A program made the position numbers and the translations under genes. The notes under the pieces were generated by a model. The model did no database searches. It had not been told where the DNA came from and saw only the letters and a list, made by a program, of their open reading frames with translations. Shown here piece by piece: positions 36,079 through 44,515 of a stretch of 64,000 nucleotides of DNA. Source of the stretch: Actibacterium lipolyticum (GTDB lineage: Bacteria > Pseudomonadota > Alphaproteobacteria > Rhodobacterales > Rhodobacteraceae); the NCBI RefSeq assembly GCF_900184935.1, contig NZ_FXYE01000002.1:310001-374000 (forward strand). The letters are read 5' to 3'. Position 1 is the stretch's first letter, and every line of letters begins with the position of its first letter.

Positions 36079-36696
36079 TTAGCTTTCGTATTTATCCAAG
36101 AACGCTTCGGCCGTTAGCCCGCGAAAATCGTTAAGCGCGGCGCGCATGTCGTCATGCGACCAATCCCACCACGCCAAGGCCATCAACCGTTCTGCGATCT
36201 TGCGGGGCTGGCGCGCGCGCAAGGGTTTGGCGGGTACCCCGGCGACGATCATGTAAGGCGGCACATCCGCCGTCACCACCGCGCCAGCCGCCACAACAGC
36301 GCCATGGCCAATTGTCACCTCTGGCTTGATCTGCGCGTTATGGCCCACCCACGTATCGTGCCCGATCACGGCCCGGCGGGTTTGACGGTGCGCGAAAAAG
36401 GCGGCGTCGTTTTCCACGTCGTCCCACAGATCGGCAGATCGGTACATGAAATGATGCAGCGATGCGCGATCCAACGGGTGATCCGTTGCGCCGACGCGTA
36501 CAAAGCTGGCGATGTTTGAAAACTTTCCGATCGAGGCATTGGCGATATCCGCATAACGGTCGCAATAGCTGTAATCGCCAAAATCGCTGAACGCGACGCG
36601 ACTGCCCTGCCCGATTTCAACGAAACGGCCGAAACTGCTTTCGGTGATGTCGCTATCAGGGTGGAGATACGGCTGATCCTCTGTCAGACGCGCCAT
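36079..36696 (-). CDS. Phosphonate-cluster hexapeptide-repeat acyltransferase
   Basis: This 205-aa left-handed beta-helix transferase has hexapeptide repeats ([60 protein letters not shown]) and the closing [12 protein letters not shown], like CatB-type acetyltransferases. Its position as the last gene after phnE2, with a 3-base gap, fits the phosphonate-metabolism hexapeptide family often found in phn operons. The substrate is not known. It is convergent with infC. Confidence 0.85.
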   Translation of the reverse strand: MARLTEDQPYLHPDSDITESSFGRFVEIGQGSRVAFSDFGDYSYCDRYADIANASIGKFSNIASFVRVGATDHPLDRASLHHFMYRSADLWDDVENDAAFFAHRQTRRAVIGHDTWVGHNAQIKPEVTIGHGAVVAAGAVVTADVPPYMIVAGVPAKPLRARQPRKIAERLMALAWWDWSHDDMRAALNDFRGLTAEAFLDKYES

Positions 36697-36699
36697 GCC

Positions 36700-38019
36700 T
36701 TATTCCCCGCTTTCATTGCCAGCGATCAAACGGCGGCGCAGCCAGCCAGACAGCCAATCCATCAACATCACCATCAGGATGATCAGAACAATGTAATAGC
36801 TGACCTCTTCCCAATCTTTCTGCGTGATGATCGCCTGCGTCAGCAACAACCCGATGCCGCCGCCGGTGATGGCCCCAATAATCGTGGCGCTGCGCGTGTT
36901 GGATTCAAGGTAGTACAAAACTTGGCTTAACAACACCGGCGTGATCTGCGGGATCACCCCAAAGCGATACCGTTGCAGCGGCTTCGCCCCGGTGGATTGG
37001 ATGCCTTCGATCTGTTTTTCATCAACGTTCTCTAACGCTTCCGAGAACATCTTACCAAAGCTGCCCGTATCGGTCAGCAGAATGGCCAGCGCGCCTGTCA
37101 TCGGCCCCGGCCCAAACGCACGTGACAAGATGATCGTCCAGATCAGCCCATCCACCCCACGCACAAAGTCAAACACCCGGCGAATGGCAAAGCGCGCGCT
37201 GCGTAGCGGGGCAAAGTTGCGGGCCGCCACAAAGGCCAGCGGCAAAGCAATCATCGCCGCGCCCATCGTGCCAAGGAACGCCATCAGAATGGTTTCGAAC
37301 ATGGCCCACGCGACTTCGTCATGGCGCCACATCGCGTTGGTCCAGAAATCATGCACAGCGCCAGCGATGTTGCCTCGGGCCGGGTCGATCTGGTCGCCGA
37401 ACACAATTTCGGCCAGGCCAGCCCCATGATACGGGCTGTCGAGCGTAAAGAAGAACAGCTCCCACCCAAGGAAATAGCGGAACACCTCTGTCCGGTTGCG
37501 GGTGACGCTGACGCGCCCGGCCTCCGTCGTAATCGCCAGACGGTTCTTTGACAGGTTAATCCAGCTTGGCAGCGTTTCGCGGTTCAGGTTGGTTTCAACG
37601 CCGCGCGTGCCGGGTTTTGCGGTGATCGGGCCAAAACCGGGCACGTCATAACGCATGCTGCCGTCGGTCAGAAACATCACCGCGTGGCCATCCCCCAGAT
37701 CAACCTGCGTTGCCCCGGCGGTTTCGGTTACCCATTGCGGCGACTGACCGTCTGGGTATGCGCCCTTGCGTTCGCCCTCTACCGCGATGGAAAGCTCCCC
37801 TGACCGGTTGTCGCGCGTCACGTGGGTTTTGTAGCTGTAACTGTCCGCGACCAGCGTCTGCGCGTTGTCCATCCGTGCGCGTTCAGCAAGGCCCGCGATG
37901 TCGAAGGCGAAAAAGACATAGACCAGATAGGCCAGAACAATCCCCGGCAGGCCAAAGTTCAGCACCCTTTTCCGCCGGAATTGCGCGTCGGCTTGGGCTT
38001 TCAGTGTGTCGGTGCTCAT
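36700..38019 (-). CDS. phnE: Phosphonate ABC transporter permease PhnE (long form)
   Basis: This 439-aa inner-membrane permease has one N-terminal helix (LNFGLPGIVLAYLVYVFFAF), a periplasmic insert of about 190 residues (RDNRSGELSIAVEGERKGAY onwards), then the transport core with about five helices and the EAA-type loop (ENVDEKQIEGIQSTGAKPLQ). Core similarity to PhnE1 next to it shows a gene pair forming a heterodimer. It overlaps the phnE1 stop by 4 bases. The large insert, absent from PhnE1, is the odd feature. Confidence 0.9.
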   Translation of the reverse strand: MSTDTLKAQADAQFRRKRVLNFGLPGIVLAYLVYVFFAFDIAGLAERARMDNAQTLVADSYSYKTHVTRDNRSGELSIAVEGERKGAYPDGQSPQWVTETAGATQVDLGDGHAVMFLTDGSMRYDVPGFGPITAKPGTRGVETNLNRETLPSWINLSKNRLAITTEAGRVSVTRNRTEVFRYFLGWELFFFTLDSPYHGAGLAEIVFGDQIDPARGNIAGAVHDFWTNAMWRHDEVAWAMFETILMAFLGTMGAAMIALPLAFVAARNFAPLRSARFAIRRVFDFVRGVDGLIWTIILSRAFGPGPMTGALAILLTDTGSFGKMFSEALENVDEKQIEGIQSTGAKPLQRYRFGVIPQITPVLLSQVLYYLESNTRSATIIGAITGGGIGLLLTQAIITQKDWEEVSYYIVLIILMVMLMDWLSGWLRRRLIAGNESGE

Positions 38020-38885
38020 CCCTTGCCCCCGGTCAATCGATTGCGGAAATGGCTGGAGATTTGGTCGAACACCACGATAGCTGCGAACAGCAGCACAAAG
38101 ATCGCCGCGGCCTCGTCAAACTTGCCCTGCCCCCAACTGATCGCGTTTTTCAGTTCGTACCCGATGCCGCCCGCCCCAACGAAGCCAAGGATCGCCGAGG
38201 CGCGGATGTTGATCTCAAACCGCAGCAACCCATAGCTAAGATAGTTCGGCGCGACCTGCGGGATAACGCCCAGCCACATGCGCTGTAACCAAGTCGCGCC
38301 AACAGATTGCAGCCCTTCGACAGGTTTAAGAGACGCGTTCTCGTTCACCTCGGAGAACAGTTTTCCCAGCGCGCCCGCGGTGTGAAACGCGATGGCAATC
38401 ATCGCCGGTACCGGGCCACCGCCCAGCACAAAAATCAGCACCAAGGCGATGACGATTTCGGGGATTGCGCGCATGATGTCCATCAGCCGCCGGAACAGCG
38501 GGATCATCCGTGGGTACCGCGCCAACCCACGGGTCGACAGCAGCGACAGAACCGTCCCCAGCATCGCCCCCACAAGGGTGGAAACTGCGGCGATGTTGAT
38601 GGTTTCAATCAAGGCCGGGAAGAACGTCACCAGATGGCCGGGCATCAGGGCGATCTTTTCAGACGCCTCGCCGATCACTTGGGCGGGAAAGTCGAAAATG
38701 TTCAGGATGCCGCCCCAAAAACCGCCCGCGTTGCGGCTGTCTGCCAACAGAAACCCGGAAACCATCAACAGCGCAAATATCGAAAGCGTCAAACCACCAT
38801 AAAGGCGTTTGCGTTGAATAAGCTCCAAGTAATGCGCGCGGATATCCGTCGTGCCGGGGCCTGAGTGTGCCGAAATCTCTGCCAT
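38016..38885 (-). CDS. phnE: Phosphonate ABC transporter permease PhnE (short form)
   Basis: This 289-aa permease has an N-terminal cytoplasmic segment, then about six hydrophobic helices and the EAA loop (NENASLKPVEGLQSVGATWL). It closely parallels the C-terminal part of the following longer permease. It lies 64 bases after phnD, with a 10-bp hairpin between. It forms the membrane channel for phosphonates or similar compounds together with PhnE2. Confidence 0.92.
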   Translation of the reverse strand: MAEISAHSGPGTTDIRAHYLELIQRKRLYGGLTLSIFALLMVSGFLLADSRNAGGFWGGILNIFDFPAQVIGEASEKIALMPGHLVTFFPALIETINIAAVSTLVGAMLGTVLSLLSTRGLARYPRMIPLFRRLMDIMRAIPEIVIALVLIFVLGGGPVPAMIAIAFHTAGALGKLFSEVNENASLKPVEGLQSVGATWLQRMWLGVIPQVAPNYLSYGLLRFEINIRASAILGFVGAGGIGYELKNAISWGQGKFDEAAAIFVLLFAAIVVFDQISSHFRNRLTGGKG

Positions 38886-38907
38886 GTGGGGTGCCTTTGA
38901 AACGAAC

Positions 38908-38934
38908 GACGGGCCGCAGCGTGGGCGGCCCGTC
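38908..38934 (-). other. Hairpin between phnD and phnE1
   Basis: A perfect 10-bp stem (GACGGGCCGC / GCGGCCCGTC) with a 7-base loop and no T-run lies in the gap after the binding-protein gene. It probably protects the upstream message or reduces readthrough. Confidence 0.6.
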
Positions 38935-38949
38935 TGAATTCAGCCTAGG

Positions 38950-39852
38950 TCAGTTAGACTTGGCTTTGCGTGCTTCGATGATCGACAGGTAAGCGTCGTG
39001 GGTGATCGGGTCGAAGCCCAGCGTTTCGCCCGATGCGATGTTGTAAGCGCAGTCTTGGTCCTGCTCGTACATGCCATCAATCAGCGCCGTCATTTTGGCC
39101 TTAACCTCTGCTGGCAGGGCTTTGCGCAGAACAATCGGGCCTTCTGGGATTGGCTTGGAACGCCAGATTTCCACCAGATCGTTCATATCGACCAGACCCG
39201 CATCAACCGCCTTACGCAGCGCGCCAGAGTTATAGCCGTCTTCCCAGTTGCCCTGACCGTCAGCCCAAGTCACACCGCCATCAACGTCGCCGTTGTTCAC
39301 CGCAACGATGGTCTGTTCGTGGCCGCCAGTGAATTTAACTTCGCCGAAATAGTCGCCGGATTCCATGGTCGCGCCGGTGGTTTCTGGAATTTCGATCGAT
39401 GGGATCAGATAGCCAGAGGTCGAGTTCGGATCACCAAAACCGAAAACCTTGCCTTTCATGCCGTCCAACGATGCGATGCCGCTGTCTTTGCGGGCAAACC
39501 CGATAGAGTGGTAGCCGTAAGAACCATCAAGGTTGATCTTAACCAGAACAGGCTCAACAGCTTCTGGATCATCAAGGAAGGTTTTCGCATAGCCCGACGC
39601 GCCCAGCCACGCATAGTCGATGGTGCCGCCCAACAGGCCTTGAATAACGCCGTTGTAATCCGCAGGCGCAAAGATTTTAACCGGAACGCCCAGTGCTTCT
39701 TCGGTGTATTCCTTCAGGCACTGATGCGATGTCATACGGTCCTGAGCGTTTTCGCCCCCCAGAATGCCGATACGGAATTCTGTGATGTCCTCAGCCATGG
39801 CTGGCGCGGCCAAAGCAGTGGTTGCCACGAGGGCTGCGAGCAGTTTTTTCAT
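38950..39852 (-). CDS. phnD: Phosphonate ABC transporter substrate-binding protein
   Basis: This 300-aa periplasmic binding protein has a signal peptide (MKKLLAALVATTALAAPAMA). The PhnD-type motifs are FRIGILGGENAQDRM, GTIDYAWLGASGYAK, FGFGDPNSTSGYLIP and GGHEQTIVAVNNGDVDGG; the serines and histidine of the last two usually hold the phosphonate. GGAGAGGAC precedes the ATG. It belongs to a phnC-D-E1-E2-acyltransferase operon. C-P lyase genes are not in the window, so the true ligand (phosphonate, phosphite or phosphate ester) is open. Confidence 0.94.
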   Translation of the reverse strand: MKKLLAALVATTALAAPAMAEDITEFRIGILGGENAQDRMTSHQCLKEYTEEALGVPVKIFAPADYNGVIQGLLGGTIDYAWLGASGYAKTFLDDPEAVEPVLVKINLDGSYGYHSIGFARKDSGIASLDGMKGKVFGFGDPNSTSGYLIPSIEIPETTGATMESGDYFGEVKFTGGHEQTIVAVNNGDVDGGVTWADGQGNWEDGYNSGALRKAVDAGLVDMNDLVEIWRSKPIPEGPIVLRKALPAEVKAKMTALIDGMYEQDQDCAYNIASGETLGFDPITHDAYLSIIEARKAKSN

Positions 39853-39873
39853 CGGATGTCCTCTCCTGATATG

Positions 39874-39899
39874 AAAAACCCGCAGCCTTGGGCCACGGG
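39874..39899 (-). terminator. Terminator-like hairpin between phnC and phnD
   Basis: On the minus strand a 9-bp stem with two G-T pairs (CCCGTGGCC ... GGCTGCGGG) is followed directly by TTTTT. It lies between phnC and phnD and may act as an attenuator. Confidence 0.55.
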
Positions 39900-39912
39900 G
39901 GTGATGAAAGTT

Positions 39913-40740
39913 CTAAACGGTTGCCTCGGCCTGATGGACGGCACGTTCGGCCGGGGTTTCCAGCGCCTCAATCGAAGTCGAGGTCGCCGCCTCAGAGAAC
40001 GAGGCATCGGCGCCGTAAATGTCGCGCGCAACGCCGGTGGTCAGCTGATCGGGCGTTCCATCGAACACGATACGCCCACCCCGCATTCCAATCACGCGGT
40101 CGCAATATCGTCGCGCAGTGTCCAGCGTGTGAAGGTTGGCGATGACCATGCGCCCGTCCTCTTCGTGGATACGGCGCAGGGCTTGCATCACGACTTGGGC
40201 GTTCATTGGGTCAAGGCTGGCAATGGGTTCATCGGCCAGAATGATCTTGGGGTCTTGCATCAACGCGCGGGCAATGGCGACGCGCTGTTGCTGGCCACCT
40301 GACAGTGCCTCGGCGCGTTTGGGGGCCTGTTCCGCGATGCCCAGACGATCCAGAATGTCGATGGCGCGGTGAATGTCGCCCTGTGGGTACAGGTTGAACA
40401 TAGTCGCAAAGGTCGACCGGCGGTTCAACGTTCCGTGCAGCACGTTGGACACCACGTCCATTCGCGGCACCAGATTGAACTGCTGAAAGATCATCGCGCA
40501 GTCAGATTGCCACGCGCGTTTCTCCGCCGCCTTCAGGTGCAAAATATCACGGCCATCAAACTTGATCGCACCTGTGATTGCGTCCGTCAGGCGGTTGACC
40601 ATCCGCAGAAAGGTCGACTTGCCCGCGCCGGAACGGCCAATGATGCCAATCATGGCTGATTTTTCCAAGGCGAAACTTACGTTATCCACCGCCTTGTTTC
40701 GCCCGAATGTTTTCGTGACGTTTTCGACGCTAAGCAGCAT
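39913..40740 (-). CDS. phnC: Phosphonate ABC transporter ATP-binding protein
   Basis: This 275-aa ATPase has Walker [15 protein letters not shown], signature [15 protein letters not shown] and Walker [14 protein letters not shown], with a switch histidine in VIANLHTLD. Length is typical of PhnC, with a tail after DGTPDQLTT. It is the first gene of the operon. An A-rich repeat resembling a Pho box lies upstream at 40790. Confidence 0.93.
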   Translation of the reverse strand: MLLSVENVTKTFGRNKAVDNVSFALEKSAMIGIIGRSGAGKSTFLRMVNRLTDAITGAIKFDGRDILHLKAAEKRAWQSDCAMIFQQFNLVPRMDVVSNVLHGTLNRRSTFATMFNLYPQGDIHRAIDILDRLGIAEQAPKRAEALSGGQQQRVAIARALMQDPKIILADEPIASLDPMNAQVVMQALRRIHEEDGRMVIANLHTLDTARRYCDRVIGMRGGRIVFDGTPDQLTTGVARDIYGADASFSEAATSTSIEALETPAERAVHQAEATV

Positions 40741-40789
40741 GAAATCCCCATATCCAGTCAGCGACGGGATACAGACGGGGCGCGACGGG

Positions 40790-40820
40790 TTTGTTGCGTT
40801 TTTCTGAACGTTTTGTGACG
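40790..40820 (-). promoter_or_regulatory. Possible Pho box upstream of phnC
   Basis: On the minus strand three half-sites about 11 bases apart (CGTCACA, GTTCAGA, GCAACAA) are separated by A-rich spacers. Only the first two resemble the PhoB half-site CTGTCAT, so the call is weak. It lies 50-80 bases before the phnC start. Confidence 0.3.
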
Positions 40821-40937
40821 CCTGCCAAATTCACCGTAATCGCCAGATCGCTTGCCCTTCGCCGCGATCATGTTATCTGAGGCGGGCCGCAACGGCGCAA
40901 AACACCAACAGCCGATGGCGGCGAAAGGGTTGCACGA

Positions 40938-41432
40938 ATGAAAACCGTTACTCCGGGGCCCGGTTCTGAACGCAGCTATCGTGATGCGCTTGGCCGTTTT
41001 GCAACGGGTGTGACGGTTGTAACCACGGCAGGTCCGGACGGGCCGATGGCGATCACCGCCAACAGCTTTTCATCGCTGTCGCTTGATCCCCCGCTGGTGC
41101 TTTGGGCCCCTGCAAAATCATCCCGCCGGTATCAGTTGTTCTGCGACACCCCGCGCTTTGCCATCCACGTGCTGGCCGACGACCAACTTCCCGTGGCGCT
41201 CCATTTCGCACGCACAGGGCACGATTTCGCGCCGATGGATTGGGAAGTGGGGCCAGATGGCCTTCCGCTGCTGCGCCACTTTGCAGCACGGTTCGACTGC
41301 ACCCGGCATGATGTCCATGATGGGGGCGACCACGCGATTGTCGTTGGCCGTGTGAACGACGTGACGATTGGCGATGCTGACCCGCTGGTCTTTGCGAACG
41401 GTGAATACGGCCGGTTTTCGCTAGGGCTTTAG
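40938..41432 (+). CDS. Flavin reductase family protein (FMN-binding)
   Basis: This 164-aa protein has the FMN-binding split barrel: YRDALGRFATGVTVVTTAGP, MAITANSFSSLSLDPPLVLW and the flavin contact FAIHVLADDQ. It would supply reduced flavin to a partner monooxygenase, but none is adjacent. It is divergent from phnC and convergent with the thioredoxin-like gene (6-base gap). Confidence 0.9.
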   Translation: MKTVTPGPGSERSYRDALGRFATGVTVVTTAGPDGPMAITANSFSSLSLDPPLVLWAPAKSSRRYQLFCDTPRFAIHVLADDQLPVALHFARTGHDFAPMDWEVGPDGLPLLRHFAARFDCTRHDVHDGGDHAIVVGRVNDVTIGDADPLVFANGEYGRFSLGL

Positions 41433-41438
41433 CCCACG

Positions 41439-42032
41439 TCACCAAACGTCAGGGTCGATCCCCTTTTCACGCAGCGCTTCGAACTTGTCCTGAAGATAGC
41501 GCTGAAAGGGCTGTTCGCGGTATTCGCCGCTGACGACATATTCCAGCGACGACAGGTAATGGAACGGTTTCAGATACCCGGGCAGCCGAAAGGATTCCGC
41601 CTGACGCGCGTCTTCAGCCCCGGCGTTTTCTGCGGCGAACAACAACGTGGTGGGCGTGAAATTCACGCCCCATTTCGCTGCCAACTTGCGTTCCTCTAAC
41701 TCTTCGCCATCAAAATCCAAAACTGCGCGTGACCCCCACAGGTCAAGCTGAATAACGTCAAAATGTTGGGTGATAAAATCCGTGATCTCGGGTCGGGCGA
41801 AATTCACCTGATGCAGCTCGCGGCAATAAGGACAGCCCGCCTGTTCGATCAGAACCATCAAGTTGCGCCCTTCGCTGGCGGCGGTTTCAAGATCGTCCCC
41901 AAGTTCCAGAAAACTGTCCAAGAACCAGTCTTGCTTATGAAGCCCGTCGTCGCCAACGCGTGCCTCGCCCAAGGCAAGACGCGGCGCGGCAAGGGACGCA
42001 GCGACGCCCAACAGTAAACGACGTGTCAGCAT
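41439..42032 (-). CDS. Periplasmic SoxW-like thioredoxin (second copy)
   Basis: This is a 197-aa protein. A signal peptide (RRLLLGVAASLAAPRLALGE, twin-arginine-like but weak) is followed by a thioredoxin fold with CPYC at residues 67-70 and cis-proline loop NFTPTTLLF. The mature protein starts GDDGLHKQDWFLDSFLELGD, nearly in register with SoxW at 49221 (GDDGLHKPTWLQDTFKDMTE), so the two are paralogues. It sits at the end of the sox operon, 101 bases after soxD and beyond a hairpin. It probably reduces SoxY or another sox thiol in the periplasm. Confidence 0.85.
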   Translation of the reverse strand: MLTRRLLLGVAASLAAPRLALGEARVGDDGLHKQDWFLDSFLELGDDLETAASEGRNLMVLIEQAGCPYCRELHQVNFARPEITDFITQHFDVIQLDLWGSRAVLDFDGEELEERKLAAKWGVNFTPTTLLFAAENAGAEDARQAESFRLPGYLKPFHYLSSLEYVVSGEYREQPFQRYLQDKFEALREKGIDPDVW

Positions 42033-42089
42033 GTGACCCTCCCCTCTCTTTCGGCGGGAATGGTATCACAGCTTGCCCCAAACGCATAC

Positions 42090-42111
42090 GGGCGGCCACA
42101 ATGGGCCGCCC
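42090..42111 (-). other. Hairpin between soxD and the soxW-like gene
   Basis: An 8-bp stem GGGCGGCC / GGCCGCCC with a 6-base loop and no T-run; it may partly separate the last gene from soxD. Confidence 0.5.
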
Positions 42112-42133
42112 GCACGATGCCGTGAGTGGTCGT

Positions 42134-43198
42134 TTATTCGAAAGATTGCAGATACGCGATAATCGCCGCGCGGTCGTCTTCCTTCTTCAGGCCAGCAAAA
42201 GCCATCTTGGTTTTCGAGACGTATTTCTTAGGGTTCTCAAGAAACGCATGAAGCGCCTCGTCGTCCCAGATCGCGCCTTCGTCGGCCATTCCAGCCATAG
42301 ACTTGGAATATTTGAAACCTTCGCCCGTACCGATGACGCGGTTGACGATACCGTTCAGGTGTGGCCCCGTGCGGTTCTTCGCGCCGTCCCCAACTTGGTG
42401 GCAGGCCTTGCATTTCTTAAAGACCTTCTCGCCTGCGGCGACCATTTCCGGATCAACCGCGGCCACTTCAACGGGGGCTTCTTCTGCTGGTGCTTCTTGC
42501 GCTGGTGCGGGTTCGGCAACAGCAACTTCTTCGGCAGGCTCAGCAGGTTCAGCGGCGGCCTGAGGCTCAGTTTCCGGCGTCACGTCCAGAACAGCTGCGC
42601 GCATTGTGATTTCGACAGTTTCCTTACAATCCACCATGCAAGGTTCCTGTGAAAACAGCGCCAGTTCCGTTTCGGCCCGGTCATCCACGATAAAGCCGCC
42701 CGTGTTGGGCAGTTCCACGTCAAGGAAGGTTTCGTTGGACAGAACAAAGTCATCCTCGACCAGATCGTTGGAATAAAGGATGTACGCGACGATGGCGTAC
42801 ACCTCGTCATTGCTCAGGCTTTGCGCGTTCCCGAACGGCATGGATCGGTTCACATAGTCCCACGTCGTCGAAAGATACGGCCAATAAGAACCAACCGTTT
42901 TCAGCGGATCCTCATGGTTCAACGTGCCCATACCACCGGCCAGCTTGGGCCAGTTGTCCACGCCTTCGGCAAAGTCGCCGTGGCAGCTTGCACAAACCTC
43001 GGCAAAGACCATCTCGCCGTCCTCAACCGAACCGGAGCCTTCTGGAAGGCCAAGCCCATCGGGGCGCACGTCTTTGTCCCACGCGGCAACCTCTTCGGGC
43101 AATGCGGGGCGGCCAAGGCCAAGGTTTCCAGCAAGCGCCGGGGCGGCGATCGCAGAGGCCAACGCCGTGCCGATCAGAAGATTACGATACTTCGACAT
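42134..43198 (-). CDS. soxD: Sulfur dehydrogenase subunit SoxD (dihaem cytochrome c)
   Basis: This is a 354-aa periplasmic protein. A signal peptide (MSKYRNLLIGTALASAIAAP) precedes haem motif CASCH (residues 69-73), a Pro/Ala/Glu-rich linker (about residues 210-250), and a C-terminal cytochrome c domain with CKACH (263-267) and axial Met in TKMAFAG. With SoxC it oxidises the sulfane sulfur bound to SoxY, giving six extra electrons. It overlaps soxC by 17 bases. Confidence 0.95.
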   Translation of the reverse strand: MSKYRNLLIGTALASAIAAPALAGNLGLGRPALPEEVAAWDKDVRPDGLGLPEGSGSVEDGEMVFAEVCASCHGDFAEGVDNWPKLAGGMGTLNHEDPLKTVGSYWPYLSTTWDYVNRSMPFGNAQSLSNDEVYAIVAYILYSNDLVEDDFVLSNETFLDVELPNTGGFIVDDRAETELALFSQEPCMVDCKETVEITMRAAVLDVTPETEPQAAAEPAEPAEEVAVAEPAPAQEAPAEEAPVEVAAVDPEMVAAGEKVFKKCKACHQVGDGAKNRTGPHLNGIVNRVIGTGEGFKYSKSMAGMADEGAIWDDEALHAFLENPKKYVSKTKMAFAGLKKEDDRAAIIAYLQSFE

Positions 43199-44447
43199 TC
43201 TCTGCCTCCCCGCTTTCCTTGACCCACCAGGTCTGGATGCAGTTGTTGTGATAGATCGAATTCAGGCCACGCACGTCACGCAACTGTGCCTTGGTGGGCT
43301 GAACATAACCGGTGCTGTCGATCGCGCGGCTTTGCAGCAGCATTTCGGAACCGTCCCAGTCGTGATCCAGATAGAACCGGCTGATGGCTTTGTCTTGGCC
43401 GGGTGCGGCCAGCCGCGCCTCTTTCCAAGACTTGCCGCCATCGACAGAGACATCCACGCGGGTGATCGCGCCACGCCCCGACCATGCCAGACCGGTGATT
43501 ACCAGCGGGCCTTTGCCATGCGTAATTGGCGCCTGCGGGCTTGGGCTGGTGACGACGGATTTTGCGTCCATCTCCCACGTCCATTTGCGCGATGTGCCGT
43601 CTTCCAGCGTGTCGGTGTATTTGGAGGTCTCTTCGCGGCTTTCCCACGGCTGATCGCCCACTTCGATGCGGCGCAGCCATTTGACCCACATGTTGCCTTC
43701 CCAACCGGGAACAACCAGCCGCACGGGGTAACCATGTTCCTTGCGCAGTGCTTCACCGTTGGCTTTGAAGGCCACCAGCACATCGTCCAGCGCTTTTTCC
43801 AACGGGATGGAGCGACCGTTCGAAGATGCATCCGCCCCTTCGACATAAACCCATTTACCTTCGGGCTTTACGCCTGCTTCCTCAAGCAGCGTGCGAAGGG
43901 AAACGCCGGTGTATTCCATGTTGTGGATCATACCGTGGGTGAACTGCGCGCCGTTCAGCTGCGCCCCCGCCCATTCCATACCGGTGTTCGCTGCACATTC
44001 GCAGAAATACACATGATTTTCGCGCGGGAAACGCTCCAGATCTTCATAGGTAAAGATCAGCGGCGTATCGACCAGCCCGTTGATCATCAGGCGATAGTCT
44101 TCCTTGCGAAGCTCAATCGCGCCCGAGTGGTGGCGTTCAAACGCACAGCCCTGCGGGGTGATCGTACCGTCCAGCGCGTGGATCGGCGTGAAGTTGATCG
44201 AGCTGATCGTGTCAGCCGTCAGCCATTCAACATTCCGGCGCACGACGTCGGATTCGAATTCGATCGGCATACCGTATGGCGTGGCATCCACACCGTCGCC
44301 CAGTTCTTGCGCCCAAGGCTGAACCTCGGTGATCAGCGGGTCCCCCGCTGCGTTGGCGGCCCCACCGGCTGCCATGGCACCACCTGCGGCCAATCCTGTT
44401 TTCAGGAAGCCGCGCCGGGTGGTCGTGGGGTCTGACTTGTCTGTCAT
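43182..44447 (-). CDS. soxC: Sulfur dehydrogenase molybdopterin subunit SoxC
   Basis: This 421-aa molybdoenzyme of the sulfite-oxidase family is exported by Tat (TTRRGFLKTGLAAGGAMAAG). The molybdopterin domain spans ITPQGCAFERHHSGAIEL to VRLVVPGWEGNMWVKWLRRI, and a C-terminal dimerisation domain (GAITRVDVSVDGGKSWKEAR) follows. The expected active-site cysteine lies in the region of YFCECAANTGMEWAGA. It is 68 bases after soxB; GAGGAGG precedes the ATG. Its presence indicates complete oxidation of thiosulfate to sulfate without sulfur globules. Confidence 0.95.
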   Translation of the reverse strand: MTDKSDPTTTRRGFLKTGLAAGGAMAAGGAANAAGDPLITEVQPWAQELGDGVDATPYGMPIEFESDVVRRNVEWLTADTISSINFTPIHALDGTITPQGCAFERHHSGAIELRKEDYRLMINGLVDTPLIFTYEDLERFPRENHVYFCECAANTGMEWAGAQLNGAQFTHGMIHNMEYTGVSLRTLLEEAGVKPEGKWVYVEGADASSNGRSIPLEKALDDVLVAFKANGEALRKEHGYPVRLVVPGWEGNMWVKWLRRIEVGDQPWESREETSKYTDTLEDGTSRKWTWEMDAKSVVTSPSPQAPITHGKGPLVITGLAWSGRGAITRVDVSVDGGKSWKEARLAAPGQDKAISRFYLDHDWDGSEMLLQSRAIDSTGYVQPTKAQLRDVRGLNSIYHNNCIQTWWVKESGEAENVEVS

Positions 44448-44515
44448 ATCTGCAACCTCCTCTAGAGATGCTTAACTTATATTCATTATTCTAGATGTGT
44501 ATATGCGATGATCGG

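Noticed and set aside
38998-40302. 434-aa plus-strand open frame
   Set aside because: It is antisense to phnD and phnC and crosses the gap between them; no coding features.
42924-44435. 503-aa plus-strand open frame
   Set aside because: It is antisense to soxC and soxD, both unmistakable; shadow frame.
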